Shown piece after piece: positions 20,269 to 33,197 of a DNA stretch of 64,000 nucleotides. The notes beneath the pieces are model-generated. The model searched no databases. It was not told the DNA's origin and was given only the letters and a program-made list of their open reading frames with translations. Numbering within the stretch: the stretch's first letter is position 1; each line of letters opens with the position of its first letter. Origin of the DNA: Halichondria panicea (taxonomy: Eukaryota; Porifera; Demospongiae; Suberitida; Halichondriidae); assembly GCF_963675165.1 (NCBI RefSeq), contig NC_087387.1:3994990-4058989 (forward strand), in the 5' to 3' direction. The position numbers and the translations under genes are program-made.

Positions 20269-22135
20269 GAATTGAAGCATGAACACATCAAGTGAGCGCT
20301 ATGGCACGAAGTAAAGATGCTGGGAAGGATTGACGAATTGTCCAACCCCCTGCATTAGCCTACTGCATTAGCCTGCTGCATAATAATTATTGATTGAGGC
20401 AAAGTAATACCAATAGGGAGCAAGATCAGTGTCAGCAGAGAGTTGTACAATAGTAAGGTCCTCGACTGAGCAAATCCTGGCGCTATGACCAGCGTAATGT
20501 AAGCCCCCCAGGAAAGTGCCTTACGAAATCGTGAGGGCAAATCGAGTACAGGGCAATGTGTGCTCACTCCATGTCAGAGTGAAATTCGCTACTGATGCAT
20601 ATGTCGCTGTATAGAGCAGTACATTATAGAGCAGCCTCAGCAGGGCAGTATATAATTATGGCGTACAGGGCACACAGACAGGGCATATGGCATAAGCAAT
20701 AGCAATAGCAGAGCATAATGCGGGTGCACAAGTATAATGAAGCAAATGAAAATCATTTTGCTACACCCTCCTACATGTAGTAAGCGAACTATAGGCACAA
20801 CTCAAGAACAACGCACCACGCCACAAACCAAAATCATGGAAACATGACTAGGAGCCCACAGAGAATCTCCAGTTGCACTTGCATGAGCAGCTGTAGCAGT
20901 CTACACGCAGGCGCACTACCAACTACCTCACTGCGCACCGAGGCACAGATGGGTGGGGCTCGCTAAACACCAGGAATTAAGGCTGGAAAATGGGTGGGGC
21001 TCATATTGCTTGGATAGAAGCTTAGTAATGTCTACAAGCTATACGAACAAGCTTGCCGTTCTGTTAGCTAGTTCTATCCAAGGTGAGGTATAGCTTAGGT
21101 AGCAATTGTTTTTCATTTCAGTGGGTATAATTATAACACTTATAGTCCACTACATTCGAATTTATGGCAATGTAAATCTTTGGCCTCAGAGGTTTACTGT
21201 CATAAAGTATAATTATAGTGGAAATTATACTGGACAATATTACATAAATATGGTTTGTACATGTAGGAATAAACAACGTGATGAAAATTAGGATATGTTT
21301 ACATTTTTACTGCATTTTGGGGTAACTGTCTAAGTCTATTGTATTAAGCAAAATCTATGAAGTACCCGTAATAATTATGACCTAATCACCACTCACACTG
21401 TAACGTTTGACATCCAACTTAAAATAAGATCAACACAATAGTACATGAGAGAATATACGAACATGCAACCAGAAAACATGTGAAAAAAAATTCATAATCT
21501 AATTCAGAGGGCAAAATCTCCTACTGGAAGAGGAACGCCTTTGTTACCAACAAAAATATTTCCCACCCACACAAGATAACCGAAGAACTGTCAACTCTCT
21601 ATAGCCTAAGAAAGAGATACATATACCCCCATGCATGGCGGAACAAAACAAGGAGAGGAGGAAAAGCCAGAACACATGCACAACCTGCCACACATGAAAA
21701 TCAATACTGTATACAAGTCGATCATATACTGCCCATGCCCGAAACATAACAAGGCGTTTATAGAGCACTAAAGTTCTAATCCTCGGCTGCATGACATAAA
21801 TAGATGTATACAAACCATGTAGAGGAGTGTTCATACACACAATAAAGAAGCAACAAACTACAATTCTACTTTTACTAGAGACCGGTAAAGGATCACCTCA
21901 GCTTCAAATGTGTAGCTTTACCTCGAATAAAGGTCGCGTGTAGAGCTAATTACACGGTACTTACACAGAAAGACAGAGTGAAAGACATTATCAAGCGGAG
22001 GCTTGGTTAAGGCCGTTTCATAAATATTAGTCATAAATGAGAGTGCATTGCTCATTGTCTATTCATTGTCATTGTGTAATGGTTATTCGAGTCCGGATAA
22101 TAATTATGTCACTAAATGAAAAAAGTGCCCCAAGT

Positions 22136-22629
22136 ATATAGGAGAGCTTTAATGCTCGTCGGCACTATATCTTTCCTATATTATACTATAATTATGAGGC
22201 ATTTTTATAATGCATGTGCATTAAACAATTTCCCCAGGTATATAATGCTCGGCACTAAATCTCTCCTATAATAATATGGATCATGTGTAATGATTGATGG
22301 CACTAAGTCTCTCCTATAATAATATGGATAATGTGTAATGATTGAGGGCACTAAATCTCTCCTATAATAATATGGGAGGTTCTTAATGACTGAGGGCACT
22401 AATACTCTCCTATATTACTTTAGGAAGGATGCAATGCCCCTTGCATTAAACCTTTCCTATTATATCAGATATGACTATAGGAATAATATGGTGTGCCCAG
22501 CACTAAAGTTCTCCTATAATAATATGGACAATGCCTAATGTCTGGGGGCACGAAGTCTCTCCTATAATAATATGGGGTATGCTTAATATCTGAGGGCACT
22601 AAGTCTCTCCTAAATAACTATAGGAGATA
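22136..22629. repeat. Minisatellite array, copy 2
   Basis: About seven CTCTCCTATA units of roughly 48 bp plus one CTTTCCTATA unit; bounded by TATAGGAGAG on the left. Unit order and number differ from the other three arrays. The first part contains an ATAATTAT absent from the 35.9- and 49.8-kb arrays. Confidence 0.75.
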
Positions 22630-22725
22630 ATGTATCCTGTTAGCACTAACAACAATCATTAATAATATGCTTCAAATTTGTATGGTGAAGAAGGGACAAT
22701 TAAACTAAACTATCAATGTCAAAAA

Positions 22726-23077
22726 CTAATCAAGGCATAGTTCAAGAGGACGTCTTGCTTTCTTTGTCAGGGCACATGCAGGGAAAGGTAGAAAACTTTC
22801 CTGTGTTAAGCAGCTGAATATATGTCCTCGCATCTTCTTCTGGTTAAACAGCAAACTCGAAGGATCTTCCCCATATAACAATGACACACAAAAGGCGATT
22901 GCAAAGCACCCACAGTCCCTGCTGCCCTTTTGGCGCTGTACATAATTATGGTCTTTCTACCAGGCATTTTCCATAGAGCGACAGCATCTGCTCTTTTAAC
23001 TTCAGGTCGAGCTCCTTTGGCAGAAGGGAATCGAAGAGGAAGACGATGCCACTGCTAAGACTTGACAGTGCCCAATG
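22726..23077 (-). pseudogene. Ulp1/C48-type protease remnant, copy 2
   Basis: Keeps catalytic His-Trp (HWALSSL from 23077), an open VFLFDSLLPKELDL stretch without the one-base loss of copy 1, and QKGSRDCGCFAIAFC with the catalytic Cys. The frame switches at the ATAATTAT motif near 22942, and TAG replaces the Tyr codon after Trp in the downstream frame. Non-functional as it stands. Confidence 0.6.
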
Positions 23078-24036
23078 ATAAAAGGGTTAGTACCATTTTG
23101 AAAAAAGGACGTAAAATAATTGTAGATAACTGCATAATATTCGAGGCGCTTAATTTTTGCTGTTTTCAAGGGTTAGCAATCCTAAACGAATACTTTGCTA
23201 ACGGAAGACGCTCCATTTGATCAAATAGGGTGACATTTATTTAACGACACGCTCTTAGAGGCACTAGTTTCATCAAAATATCGTGCTATATAATTATGGT
23301 ATAGCAGTCTGTCCATACTGCGTATATATATATATGTTAAGTAAAGACAAACTCTAGAGAGTCATTGACAGATGAAAAATTAAAACGAAACAACATTGCA
23401 TGTGTCTAGTTTGAAAAGGATGGCTATAAATAATTATAACTACAGCACTGAGGTGCTAACCCTCGGCTGTTCACATGAATAATAAAGATCTATTAACTGA
23501 AAGAGTGTTAATTATAACTAAGCAGCAAGTAACAGGAGCTGTAGAGACATGTGGAACTTTTGAGAACAGAGTTTTAGCAGTCATGCATGACTAGGATCAC
23601 AGCAAAAAAAAATCTGGAGTCTTAGAAATATGGCTCCTGTGAGGTAGATTCATTTAATTATTAAAGAAGCAACATCACCTCAGCCAAATAAGTGTCTCAA
23701 ATTAAGGCCGTGTGTTGCTTGTAAGTCCTTCAACCAATTTCAAGCTTCTTAGCTTTTATTTGATGCTTTAACATAAAAATGTGCAACAACAAAAACTTGT
23801 TGTGTGAAGGCTATCCATGCTGTAAACGAACCACTATGGCATCAAGGTAAGCAGACTCAGAATTACACAGACAAACAAACCAACGGACTACTATACCTGC
23901 TGACCGCAGCAGGGCCTCAGGTATAATTATCTTCTTAAAAAGAATCTACTCCAAAAGTGCATGGAGCATACTGCCATTGAGGTGTGTGTGTGTGTACAGC
24001 TATGTTTTGTTTGTACAATAATTATTATTGCTGTTA

Positions 24037-24344
24037 CAGCTGAACCTCCATTACCGACCACCTTCGAAGAGTAACCACACACGATAAAACGGCCAAGAGC
24101 TCAGGTCTGGATTGAAACTACAATGACTTCAATGACTTCATGTAAAGCAACTTCTCAGGAGCGATCAACTTTCTACTCCGTATAACGAGCAGTTTTCTAA
24201 TCCCCCCGTCCCTACAGCCTTTTCAAAGCTTGTATATATGAGTTAGAGAAACGGTTAGCAAAGCTCCAATATTCATATGCAGGAATTGATTCAGAGCACA
24301 CACCTCTGTTCCCCAATGGTGTTTGTTTTATGGAGGTTCCACTA
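24037..24344. mobile_element. pogo/Tigger-like MITE, D1 copy 2
   Basis: Counterpart of 251-558 with the same CAGCTGAACCTCC left end, GGAGGTTCCACTA right end and TA flanks. Confidence 0.6.
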
Positions 24345-24981
24345 TATTATTTTTGTATGAGCAAAATTACGTTACGAAATTAAGGTACTTCCACGAAAAA
24401 ATTAAGTGTGGTTCGAAATTTCACGCTATACAGAATATCATCCCGACAAAAAGAGACACATGCATATAATGACGGCACCGCAGGTGCTGATACCTCGGTG
24501 GATGTGTCAAAGCTACATAACATAAATCTACTAGCGATTGCTAATACACACAGATATCATAATTTTCTTACGGTAATTTTGCTGCATATAACCACAGGGA
24601 AACTCAAAGAGTGGGAAATGATGGACAATCCCCTCAGCTAAGATGCTTTATTAATTGTAAAAAGAATGTGTACAAAAAATTAATGGAGTATGGAATTCCT
24701 TCTACAGTAACAAACGAGTTTTTGGCTGACATAATTATTATGCCTCGAGGCGTAGCCGCAAGAGGGATACGGTAAAGCTGACTGCAGCGTGTGACAAATA
24801 GTTTGTACATAATTGTGTACATTAATTATAGGCACCGAAAAAATCATGTCTAGTAGGAAAAAAGGATAGCTATAATTATAAATGGTTTGTATACTTATTC
24901 AGCCCCAAAGCGATACCTTAACGATGTACACAAATACATTTAAGAGCTCTACATACATTGCACAAACCAATAATTGCTCAC

Positions 24982-25259
24982 TTTATTCTGGCTGTTGACT
25001 TGAGCCCTCACAGAAACCAGTAGTTCCACAACACTGAGATGGCCTTCTTGAGCAGCTACCATGAGAGGAGTGAAACCATCCTGTGAGACAAGAATATCAC
25101 GGACAGTGTTTCACTATAATTATGGTACATGGATATTCAGTTAATAGGATATGAACCCACCGTCTTTGGTAGGTCAACAATGGCTCCAGCAGTGATCAAA
25201 TGGTGAGCGATATCTTTGTGTCCACTGAAGCTGGCTGCCCAGAGAGCAGTCTCTCCGCC
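24982..25259 (-). CDS. Two-exon ankyrin-repeat cassette (partial gene)
   Basis: Minus strand: exon 25161-25259 (GGETALWAASFSGHKDIAHH), an 80-nt intron, exon 24982-25080 (DGFTPLMVAA...VRAQVNSQNK). Differs from the 1.2-kb cassette by a Ser for Ile change in the first exon. Splice sites intact, phase 0. Confidence 0.8.
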
Positions 25260-26311
25260 CTATTAATAATTATAGTACTAGTTAATAATCACACATACCG
25301 TACATGTATGAGAGAGCGAATATTTCGAGGCGCTTAATTTCTGCTATGTTCGAGGGATAGCAATCCTCCACGAAAATTAGGTCCACGAAATACTGACAGA
25401 CGCGACATCTTTGCATGACCAAAATAGCGTGAATTTACGCTTTTGGAGACACTTTCACACAAAAACCCCGGAAAAAATCGTGCTACGTATATATGCATGG
25501 TATAATTATCATCCACACAAAAGTAAGCAACACAGTCATGCATAAGGACGTAAAATAATTATAGATAACTGCATAATTTTCGAGGCGCTTAATTTTTGCT
25601 GTTTTCAAGGGTTAGCAATCCTACACGAATACTTCGCTAGTCAAGAGAGTCATTGACAGATGGTTTTAAAACGAAACAACATTGCATGTGTCTAGTTTGA
25701 AATGGACGGCTATAAATAATTATAACTACAGCACTGAGGTGCTAACCCTCGGGTGTTCACATGAATAATAAAGATCTATTAACTGAAAGAGTGTTAATTA
25801 TAACTAAGCAGCAAGTAACAGGAGCTGTAGAGACATGCGGAAACTTTTGAGAACAGAGTTTTAGCAGTCATGCATGACTAGGATCACAGCAAAAAAATCT
25901 GGAGTCTTAGAAATATGGCTCCTGTGAGGGAGGCTCATTTAATTATTAAAGAAGCAACATCAACTCAGCCAAAAAAGTGTCTCAAATTAAGGCCGCGTGT
26001 TGCTTGTAAGTCCTGCAGCCAAGTTCAAGCTTCTTAGCTTTTATGTGATGCTTTAACATCAAAATGTGCAACAACAAAAACTTGTTGTGTGAAGGCTATC
26101 CATGCTGTAAACGAACCACTATGGCATCCAGGTAAGCAGGCTCAGACAAATAATATACCTGCTGACCGCGGCAGGGCCAATCTTCTTAAAAGGAATCAAT
26201 ACTCCAAAAGTGCATGGAGCATACTGCCATTGAGGTGTGTGTGTGTGTGTACAGCTATAATTATGTTTGGTTTATTTTGTACAATAATTATAATAATAAT
26301 TATTGCTGTTA

Positions 26312-26728
26312 CAGTTGAACCTCCATTACCGACCACCTCCGAAGAGTAACCACACACGATAAAACGGCCAAGAGCTCAGGTCTGGATTGAAACTACAATG
26401 ATTGCAATGACTTCAATGTAAAGCAACTTCTCAGGAGCGATCACCTTTCTACTCCGTATAACGAGCAGTTTTATAGTCCCCCAATCATATAGCAATAATG
26501 GAAAATAACCTCCCAGAACGAACAGCCATACCCATAATTAGCAGACATTTATTGCTGAGATGGCATTATTTAGCACAATTGTGAAAACATAGCTGTATAT
26601 AACTCGTCCCTACAGCCTTTTCAAAGCTTGTATGAGCTATAGAGAAGCGGTTATTAAATCTCCAAGTTTCATTTGCAGCAAGAATTGATTCAAAGCACAA
26701 TGGTGTCCGTTTTATGGAGGTTCCACTG
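26312..26728. mobile_element. pogo/Tigger-like MITE, long form
   Basis: CAGTTGAACCTCCATTACCG left end after TA, GGAGGTTCCACTG right end with the intact terminal G. The longer interior includes GTCCCCCAATCATATAGC and a GTCCCTACAGCC stretch. No transposase. Relatives: 43581-44009, 51708-52137, 60763-61154. Confidence 0.6.
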
Positions 26729-27344
26729 ACATTACGTTACGAAATGAAGGCACTTCTACGAAACATTTTAATTTCGCGCTAAACAATATTATCCCAACAA
26801 AAAGAGACACATGCATATAATGTTGGCACCGCGGGTGCTCATGTCTCGGCGGATGTGTCAAAGCTACATAACATAACCTACTAGCTATTGCTAATACACA
26901 CAGATATCATAATGTTCTTACGGTAATTTTGCTGCATAATTATAATCACAGGGAAACTCGAAGAGTGGGAAATGATGGACCATCCCCTCAGCTACACAGC
27001 TAAGATGCTTCATTCATTGTAAAAAGAATGTATATAAAAAGTTAAGGGAATATGGAATTCCTTCTACAGTAACAAACGAGTTTTTGGCTACTTCATAGTA
27101 AACAGCATACCAGCTCAGCACATTTTACTACGGAAGTAAAACAGGTAGTAATTATGATGTCACAGACCCTAATTAAATTCCTCATGCTCTTAAATGAAAA
27201 GGCCTATTACAAGAAGTCAGAGTGGCCCAAGATTAATGAACAAATTAAGCAACAGCTGGGTTAAGCAACAATGTGACAAATTATTCGATCGCTGTCAGGC
27301 AGAGGTCAGTACAGGCTCGTTCCACAGTACTCGCATTTCTCTGT

Positions 27345-27920
27345 GTCAACAGCACAATGGGCGAAAATGAAAACTGGTCAAAGACGGGAAGTGGTTAAAC
27401 GATTTGACAAAGCAACTCTAAACACTAAGCGATCGGGGACACCCAGCAGAAGTCAACAACCAGTCGATGTGCTTCAAGTGTGCAAGGTCATAGCCACAAG
27501 TTATGTTTAAGTGTTGAAGAAAGTGGAATCACGAAGCTTATGATTACCACCTTACAGCATATTTGGAAGAAAGCTAAAGTGCAGACAATGCAAACCACCA
27601 CAGCACCAGGTAGTGATAAATCCTATTCTTCTTTTGTCCCACGTAATTATGGTAAACATGGGACACAATGAGCAATACACATGTGATTCTAGCTGACTAA
27701 ACTGGAAATCATCTGGAAAAAATTTGCTGTCATGCATTGGCAGTAGCAACCCTGAATGGTGATTCCTAGAGTGGTATAATGGATCATCCAAGCAACCCAA
27801 TATCACTTCCTTTCAATGGCTGGCTTGCTTTCTGGGCGTGGACGAAAAGGTGGTGTTGGAAAAAGAAGTAAAAAACGATTAGATAAGAAAACACCCGAGT
27901 TGCACTTTAAGATCAGCTTT
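27345..27920 (+). pseudogene. SWIM zinc-finger protein remnant, copy 1
   Basis: Plus-strand relic readable only across frame changes. The first part is like QWAKMKTDQRREVVKRFDKAT (this copy has NG.. variants), then SVEESGITKLMITTLQHIWK, then YTCDSS*LNWKSSGKTCSHA, then basic GRGRKGG / KRLDKKTPELHFKI. Cys...Cys-x-His followed by ALAVA matches a SWIM-type zinc finger, in which one Cys codon is now TGA. Such proteins are common in transposon-derived families of corals and sponges. Copies at 52725-53286 and 63-kb. Confidence 0.55.
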
Positions 27921-28017
27921 TAGTACTGCACCTATTAGAGGAACCATCTCGGGGTCCTCCTCACAGACACACCACAGTCTTCTACTGCATGCAATCGGAA
28001 CCCAACAAACCAGAAAC

Positions 28018-28419
28018 CACGAAGAAAATCTGTATTGAAACAACTGTTTAATTCTTTTATTTTGTTTTGTTTTTTGTCTTCTACCTGGTATTTAGAGTGT
28101 GATCAGGTTTCTGCTGGTGATGTTGGGTTACTTTCTGAATATATAGACACTGACAGTGAGAAAGAACAACCTTCTCTGATGCAGGCTCTTGACTTGTACT
28201 ATTTAGTAGCTTTAATAAGTCACAGTACGCATGCCCAGGAAACTTATTATCTGAAGGTGTGGTCTGACTCTCCAACGAGTATAAAAGCTAGCTCTAGCTC
28301 AGCTAGCTTCATAGTGCAGTGCAGTGTAGGCTCATGCAGCTTCCAGCAGGTTACAGTAATTAATGTAAAGCTTAGGGGGGTGCTTGAGCACCCTGAGCCC
28401 CTAGCTGGATACGCCACTG
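28018..28419. mobile_element. hAT-like element, left-truncated copy
   Basis: Homologous to the right part of 53706-54454, ending TGGATACGCCACTG. The left end is missing; the join to ACGAAGAAAATCTG is at about 28018. A plus-strand frame (28035-28463) with a hydrophobic start (FNSFILFCFLSSTWYL) runs through the right terminal repeat. It is shared with the full copy but changes its ending there because of indels, so it is probably not a functional gene. Confidence 0.45.
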
Positions 28420-29168
28420 AGTATTATGTATTAAACTTTCTGGCCGTACGTCTACTATTATAATGTTGAATTTTTTTTCACATGTTTTCTGGTTGCATGT
28501 TCGTATATTCTCTCATGAACTATTGTCTTAATCTTCATTTAAGTTGGGTGTCAAACGTTACAGTGTGAGTGGTGATAATTATTACAGGTACTTCGTAGAT
28601 TTTGCTTAATACAATAGACTTAGACAGTTACCCCAAAATGCAGTAAAAATGTAAATTATCTTATACATCATGTTTAGCACATACATACATGTATACATAT
28701 AATCTAATTCAAGGGCACAATCTCCTACTGGAAGAGGGACGCCTTTGTTACCAACAAAAATATTTCCCACCCACACAACATAACCGAAGAACTGTCAACT
28801 CTCTATAGCCCAAGAAAGACATTTATTATAACCCCAGCTAATTTAACTAGAGCACTAAAGTGCTAACCCTCGGCTGCATGACATAAATAGATGTATACAT
28901 AGAAATGAAACAAATCATGTCTAGTATGAAAAAGAATAGCTACATTATAATTATAATGAAAGCACCGCCGGTGCTGATGCTGTATCAAAGCAATATACAT
29001 AACATAAAGCCACACAGGTATATTTGTACTGCATGCTAATCTGTTAATCACAGAGAAATTCAAAGAGGGAAATAATCGACCCATGGTTGATGCTAAAAAG
29101 GATGCCAAGAGTACAAAGTCTAGAATTAATGGTTGCTGCATCAGTACAAAAGTGTCTGGAACACTTAC

Positions 29169-29267
29169 TTGTTTTTGTACATGAACATCTGCTCCACTGT
29201 CAATGAGTTGTTGCACTGTCTTGAGATGTCCTTCACGACTAGCCCAGTAGAGAGCAGTAGCACCTTC
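29169..29267 (-). CDS. Diverged single ankyrin-repeat exon
   Basis: A 99-bp phase-0 exon beginning EGATALYWASREGHLKTVQQ and ending GADVHVQKQ; acceptor TTAACAG, donor GTAAGTGT. It differs from the two main exon types (YWAS, TVQQLIDSGAD), so it is a third repeat type and a candidate for an older part of the same gene. No matching neighbour exon is intact; a fragment of the same type lies at 29384-29435. Confidence 0.75.
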
Positions 29268-29383
29268 CTGTTAATCAGTGCAGTGTATTAGTAATAGTTG
29301 GCAATTATATGGAGAGACAAACTAATACCCTATAGCGAGAAATTAAAAGAGGTGCAAAATTTCGCGTTTTTTTAGGGCAGGCA

Positions 29384-29435
29384 CTATCTTGAGATGTCCT
29401 TTACGACTAGCCCAGTAGATAGCAGTATCACCTCC
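29384..29435 (-). pseudogene. Ankyrin exon fragment, third type
   Basis: Acceptor TTAACAG then GGDTAIYWASRKGHLKIV, after which homology stops and a lysine-rich frame leads to a stop. Half of the exon is lost. The flanking CTAATACCCTATAGCG sequence is duplicated around 29320 and 29487, which suggests a tandem duplication of about 150 bp including exon 29169-29267. Confidence 0.6.
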
Positions 29436-29981
29436 CTGTTAACCAGTGCAGTGTACTAGTTATAAATTATATGGAGAGACAAACTAATACCCTATAGCGG
29501 GAAATTGAAAGAGGTGCAAAATTTAGCGTTTTTTGAGGGCAGGCAGAGCAGTTAACTTAAAAATTAAAACTGGGATAAACTCCCATGCACTGGCATGCAA
29601 GCTATTGGTGGGTGTGGTTTCCTGGCATAGAAACACGAATATTAAAAGCCACGCTAAGGGTAACGCGAACATTTTTCGCTACACATGCAGCGTGTGACAA
29701 AATAATAGTTTGTATATAATAATTATTATAGGCACTGAAAACATCATTATCTCGGTACTCCGAGAAACATAATGATGCTATACCCTTGCTAGTTACACGA
29801 ACCAACAACATTATATACCCATTACCACAACGCTCCTTGAAGGGTGAGCCGGACCATGGCTGATGACTGTTAATTATAGGGTTAGGCATCCCTTCTAATT
29901 AACTAGAGGAATGCAACCCCGCTGGTTAAATAATAATTAGGCATTTCTAATAATTATAATTATTGCTCCCCTAATTAAGTA

Positions 29982-30046
29982 ATTGGGGGTAAAGACGTGG
30001 CCTAGCCACCAGTCATAGCCCATCGGACGAAAGTCCTACCCCCAAG
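29982..30046. other. Conserved three-stem element, copy 3
   Basis: Here the outer stem starts ATTGGGGGTA instead of CTTGGGGGTA, losing the outermost C-G pair; the rest of the outer stem and both inner hairpins are unchanged. Confidence 0.5.
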
Positions 30047-30376
30047 GAATTGAAGCATGAACACATCAAGTGAGCGCTATGGCACGAAGTAAAGATGCTG
30101 GGGAGGATTGACGAATTGTCCAACCCCTGCATTAGCACGCTGCATAATAATTATTGATTGAGGCAAAGTAATAGCAAGATCAGTGTCAGCAGAGAGTTCT
30201 ACAATAGTAAGGTCCTCGACCGAGCGGATTCTGGCGCTATGACCAGCGTAATGTAAGCCCCCCAGGAAAGTGCCTTACGAAACTGTGAGGGCAAATCGAG
30301 TACAGGGCAATGTGTGCTCACCGCGTGACTCCATATCAGAGTGGAATTCGCTACTGATGCATGTGTCGCTGTATAG

Positions 30377-30580
30377 AGCAGTACATTATAGAGCAGCCTC
30401 AGCAGGGCAGTACATTATAGAGCAGAGCAGAGCAGTACATTATAGAGCGCAGTATATTATAGAACAGAATATTATAGAGCAGAGCAGAGCAGTATATAGT
30501 ACAAGCTGTATGTACAGGGCAGGGGGCAGAATATTATAGAGCGGTATAATTATATTATAGAGCAGAGCAGTATTATTATA
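30377..30580. repeat. ATTATAGAGCAG tandem array
   Basis: Irregular tandem run of ATTATAGAGCAGAGCAGT-like units interspersed with GGGCAGGGCAG. The paralogous positions at 20613, 34433 and 48305 carry only two units, so this array expanded locally. The 89-codon frame across it is low complexity, not a gene. Confidence 0.6.
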
Positions 30581-30719
30581 AGCCGTATAGGCATCGGGCA
30601 GGGCAGGGCATTAGGGAGCATAACAATAGATGGCATAGGCCATGCATCAAATAATGATGGCCTTCAGGGCACACAGGCAGGGCATATGGCATAAGCAATA
30701 GCAATAGCAGAGCATTATG

Positions 30720-31760
30720 CGGGTGCACAAGTATAATGAAGCAAATGAAAATTCATTTTGCTACACCCTCCTAGTAAGCGAACTATAGGCATAACTCAAG
30801 AACCACGCACCATGCCACAAACCAAAATCCTGGAAACATGACCAGGAGCCCACAGATAATCTCCAGTTGCACTTGCATGAGCAACTGTAGCAGTATACAC
30901 ACAGGTGCACTACCAACTACCTCGCTGCGCACTGAGGCATAATAATTAGGGCAGGGCAGGGCGTACGATAGGGCAATGGTAGGGGGCTAGCAAGCTGGGG
31001 ATGGTATTTAGTACTGTATCATCTATGCTAAAATGATGTTCAAAATAATTTATACCGGGTCTGTATCATAGAAATTGGGTGTGGTTTAACTACCATAAAC
31101 TCTGCATTCCTCATGAACTCCCTTGCCTTGAGAGCGTACTGTACTACATCTACCCAGCCAAAAAGAAGCTAAACACTTGTTGCCAAGGGCATGCATGACA
31201 GAAGGGTGGGGTACAACATGCAGCTATAGGGAATGGTGTGAATTGATCAACTGTGATTATTGCTAAAAAGATTGCCAAAATAAAAAAAAAGTCATAATTA
31301 ACTGCTATACACGCATGCTCTCATTGAAACAGTGCAGCCTTGCAGCTCTTTTCCCACTCTTGCAGCTAGCGTAGAATCTAGTGCAGAGCTAACTATATAC
31401 TCGCAACAATATTAGACTAAGACAAGTTTTGCAACGCACCATTGCGCATGCGAACAAGGCATAATTATCAGTCCCAAACTTTCTGGCCATACGTCTACCG
31501 TACCATCGGGAGAATATCCCCACCCTTAGAAGTTTAAGCTTATTAGGGGACTGGGCGTTTAATCGCGAACGGCGAGTTTTCATTCGAATATACGCCCACC
31601 CGCGGCCTCAAATCGAGGCTTACACTTTACTCTATGATAATTCTTTATTAGTATTTTCATTTCAATACATAGTACAGTATGAATATTTCAGTATGAATAT
31701 TTCATTGTTAATCTCAGTACTCCGAGAAACATATGCTAACCTTGCCAACTACACGTACAA
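30720..31760. repeat. Segmental duplicate D6, copy 1 (partner 45065-46060)
   Basis: Co-linear stretch without a recognised gene. It holds a CATTTTGCTACACCCTCC spacer, GGGCAGGGCAGGG runs, a GCGCATGCG site and remnants of the TACGCCCACCC MITE near 31590. The open frame at 31389-31583 is shared by the partner but has no domain. Confidence 0.6.
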
Positions 31761-32224
31761 ACTTATATCCCATTACCGCAACACTCCTTGGAGGGTGAGC
31801 CGGACCATGACTGATGACTGCGTTAGCACGTTGCATAATAATTATTGATCGAGGCAAGTGATAACCAATATAGGAAGCAAGGATCAGTGTCAGCATGCAC
31901 CTAGAGATTTTAATACGATAGTAAAGTCCTCGACCGTGCTGATCCTAGTGCTATGACCAGCCCTCAGGAAAGCACATTACGAAATTGGGAGGTAAACCGG
32001 GGCAAATTGAGTACAGGGCAATGTGTGCTCGCCGCGTGACTCCTTGTCAGAGTGGATTGACTACAGATAATGTGTTTCGCTGTGTAGCCGCTCAGAGCAT
32101 AATGTGAGCCAAGTTAACAGCGTTAATTTTACGAGAACGTATGCTGTGGGATTGGGCAGTATCGGATCCTAGTAAAAAACGCATTGCAGGGCGGCTTGAG
32201 ATTTTTGGTCCAAGCAGGGAATGT

Positions 32225-32574
32225 CAGGGGCGGATCCAGGAATTTTGAAAAGGGGGTGCAGTTTGAAGAAAATGTTCACTAAAAAAAAGGTAAACAGTTT
32301 TTTTTAAAGCCCAATCAGTGTAGCTTTTCTGATCATAGATTGATTGATGACAGTATGACATACATAGTAGCAGGAGATAGCAGAAATAGATGATATCATA
32401 TTGCTCTTCAAAAGTCTACAACTAGAGATCTTCTGCTATTCTGCATTCTGCTATAATTGATTGCTGCTCCTGCTTCTCTAAGCCACACCCACTTCGTGAG
32501 CTAGTTTTATTCGAGCTGGTCAGAAAGGGGGGGGGAGCACATTCCCCTTGTGCCCTGCACTGGATCCGCCACTG
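32225..32574. mobile_element. hAT-like element, copy without internal MITE
   Basis: Same CAGGGGCGGATCC and GGATCCGCCACTG ends as 18073-18759. Right flank GATGT; left flank AATGT after one substitution. The interior shows the uninterrupted site of the Harbinger-like insertion. Confidence 0.55.
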
Positions 32575-33197
32575 GATGTCCAGTGTGGAGATCGTTATAA
32601 TTATCAGGGATTAGAAACGGATAGAGCACTCTCAAAGTCGAGGCTGTGCTGTAATATAAATAAAGTTCAAACTTCCTTTTAAACAGTAAACTTTCACTCT
32701 TGGTCCACAAGCAACATCAAACCACGAATAATGACCACGCGACTTATCTAGCCACTGTCTCTATACCACGCGACTTATCTAGCCACCAGGGAACCACTAT
32801 AACACTGACCCCACGAAGGTGCACATTATGCCAGATAATTTTGCGGCAAAAATGTCCCGGTGGTTTACCTCGAATGCATGAGGTAGTACTGTAGTAAGGG
32901 TTATCGCAGCAGCTGAGTAAGCGCTATTATGGCTAGTGAGAAGATCAAGGGTTGATGACTACTGCTGTCCACATTCGGGATGGGCCTCGCTATATTGTGT
33001 GTGTCGGTATTGTAGATTTTCTCTCTAAATTTATTCATAGGAAGCTGTTAAGCTCGTCTGGTTCAGGTTCCTTAAATACAGTGGATATGCTTTCAAGAAC
33101 TCAATAGAACTTCCTACAAAATGTATGCATCAAGATTTTTCAGCCAAGCCTGTGGTTAAACTCGTTTCCCATTTCCACTAACAGTGTATGTCGAACG

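Larger units (their letters stand above)
17705..22900. repeat. Segmental family D3, copy A
   Basis: Co-linear with 31858-36970 and 46069-50800, and in part with 9040-11800. Order: hAT-like element, spacer, MULE-like MITE, three-stem element, spacer with ATTATAGAGCAG units, hairpin MITE, R1 relic, minisatellite, Ulp1 remnant. This copy carries a Harbinger-like insertion (18210-18543) that the others lack. No gene apart from the Ulp1 relic. Confidence 0.75.
23787..25544. repeat. Segmental duplicate D1, copy 2
   Basis: Near-identical to 1-1760 and includes a pogo-like MITE (24037-24344) and an ankyrin cassette. It ends at a breakpoint in CAGTCATGCATA, after which AGGACGTAAAATAATT of another segment follows. 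Confidence 0.85.

Noticed and set aside
22205-22399. 16-residue repeat protein on the minus strand
   Set aside because: A 48-bp minisatellite unit is a multiple of three and therefore stays open by chance; the unit number and frame change between copies.
28035-28463. Secreted protein with signal peptide
   Set aside because: The hydrophobic start is suggestive, but the frame lies in a hAT-like element, runs through its terminal repeat and changes its ending in the second copy.
30270-30539. 89-codon repeat protein
   Set aside because: Produced by the ATTATAGAGCAG tandem array.
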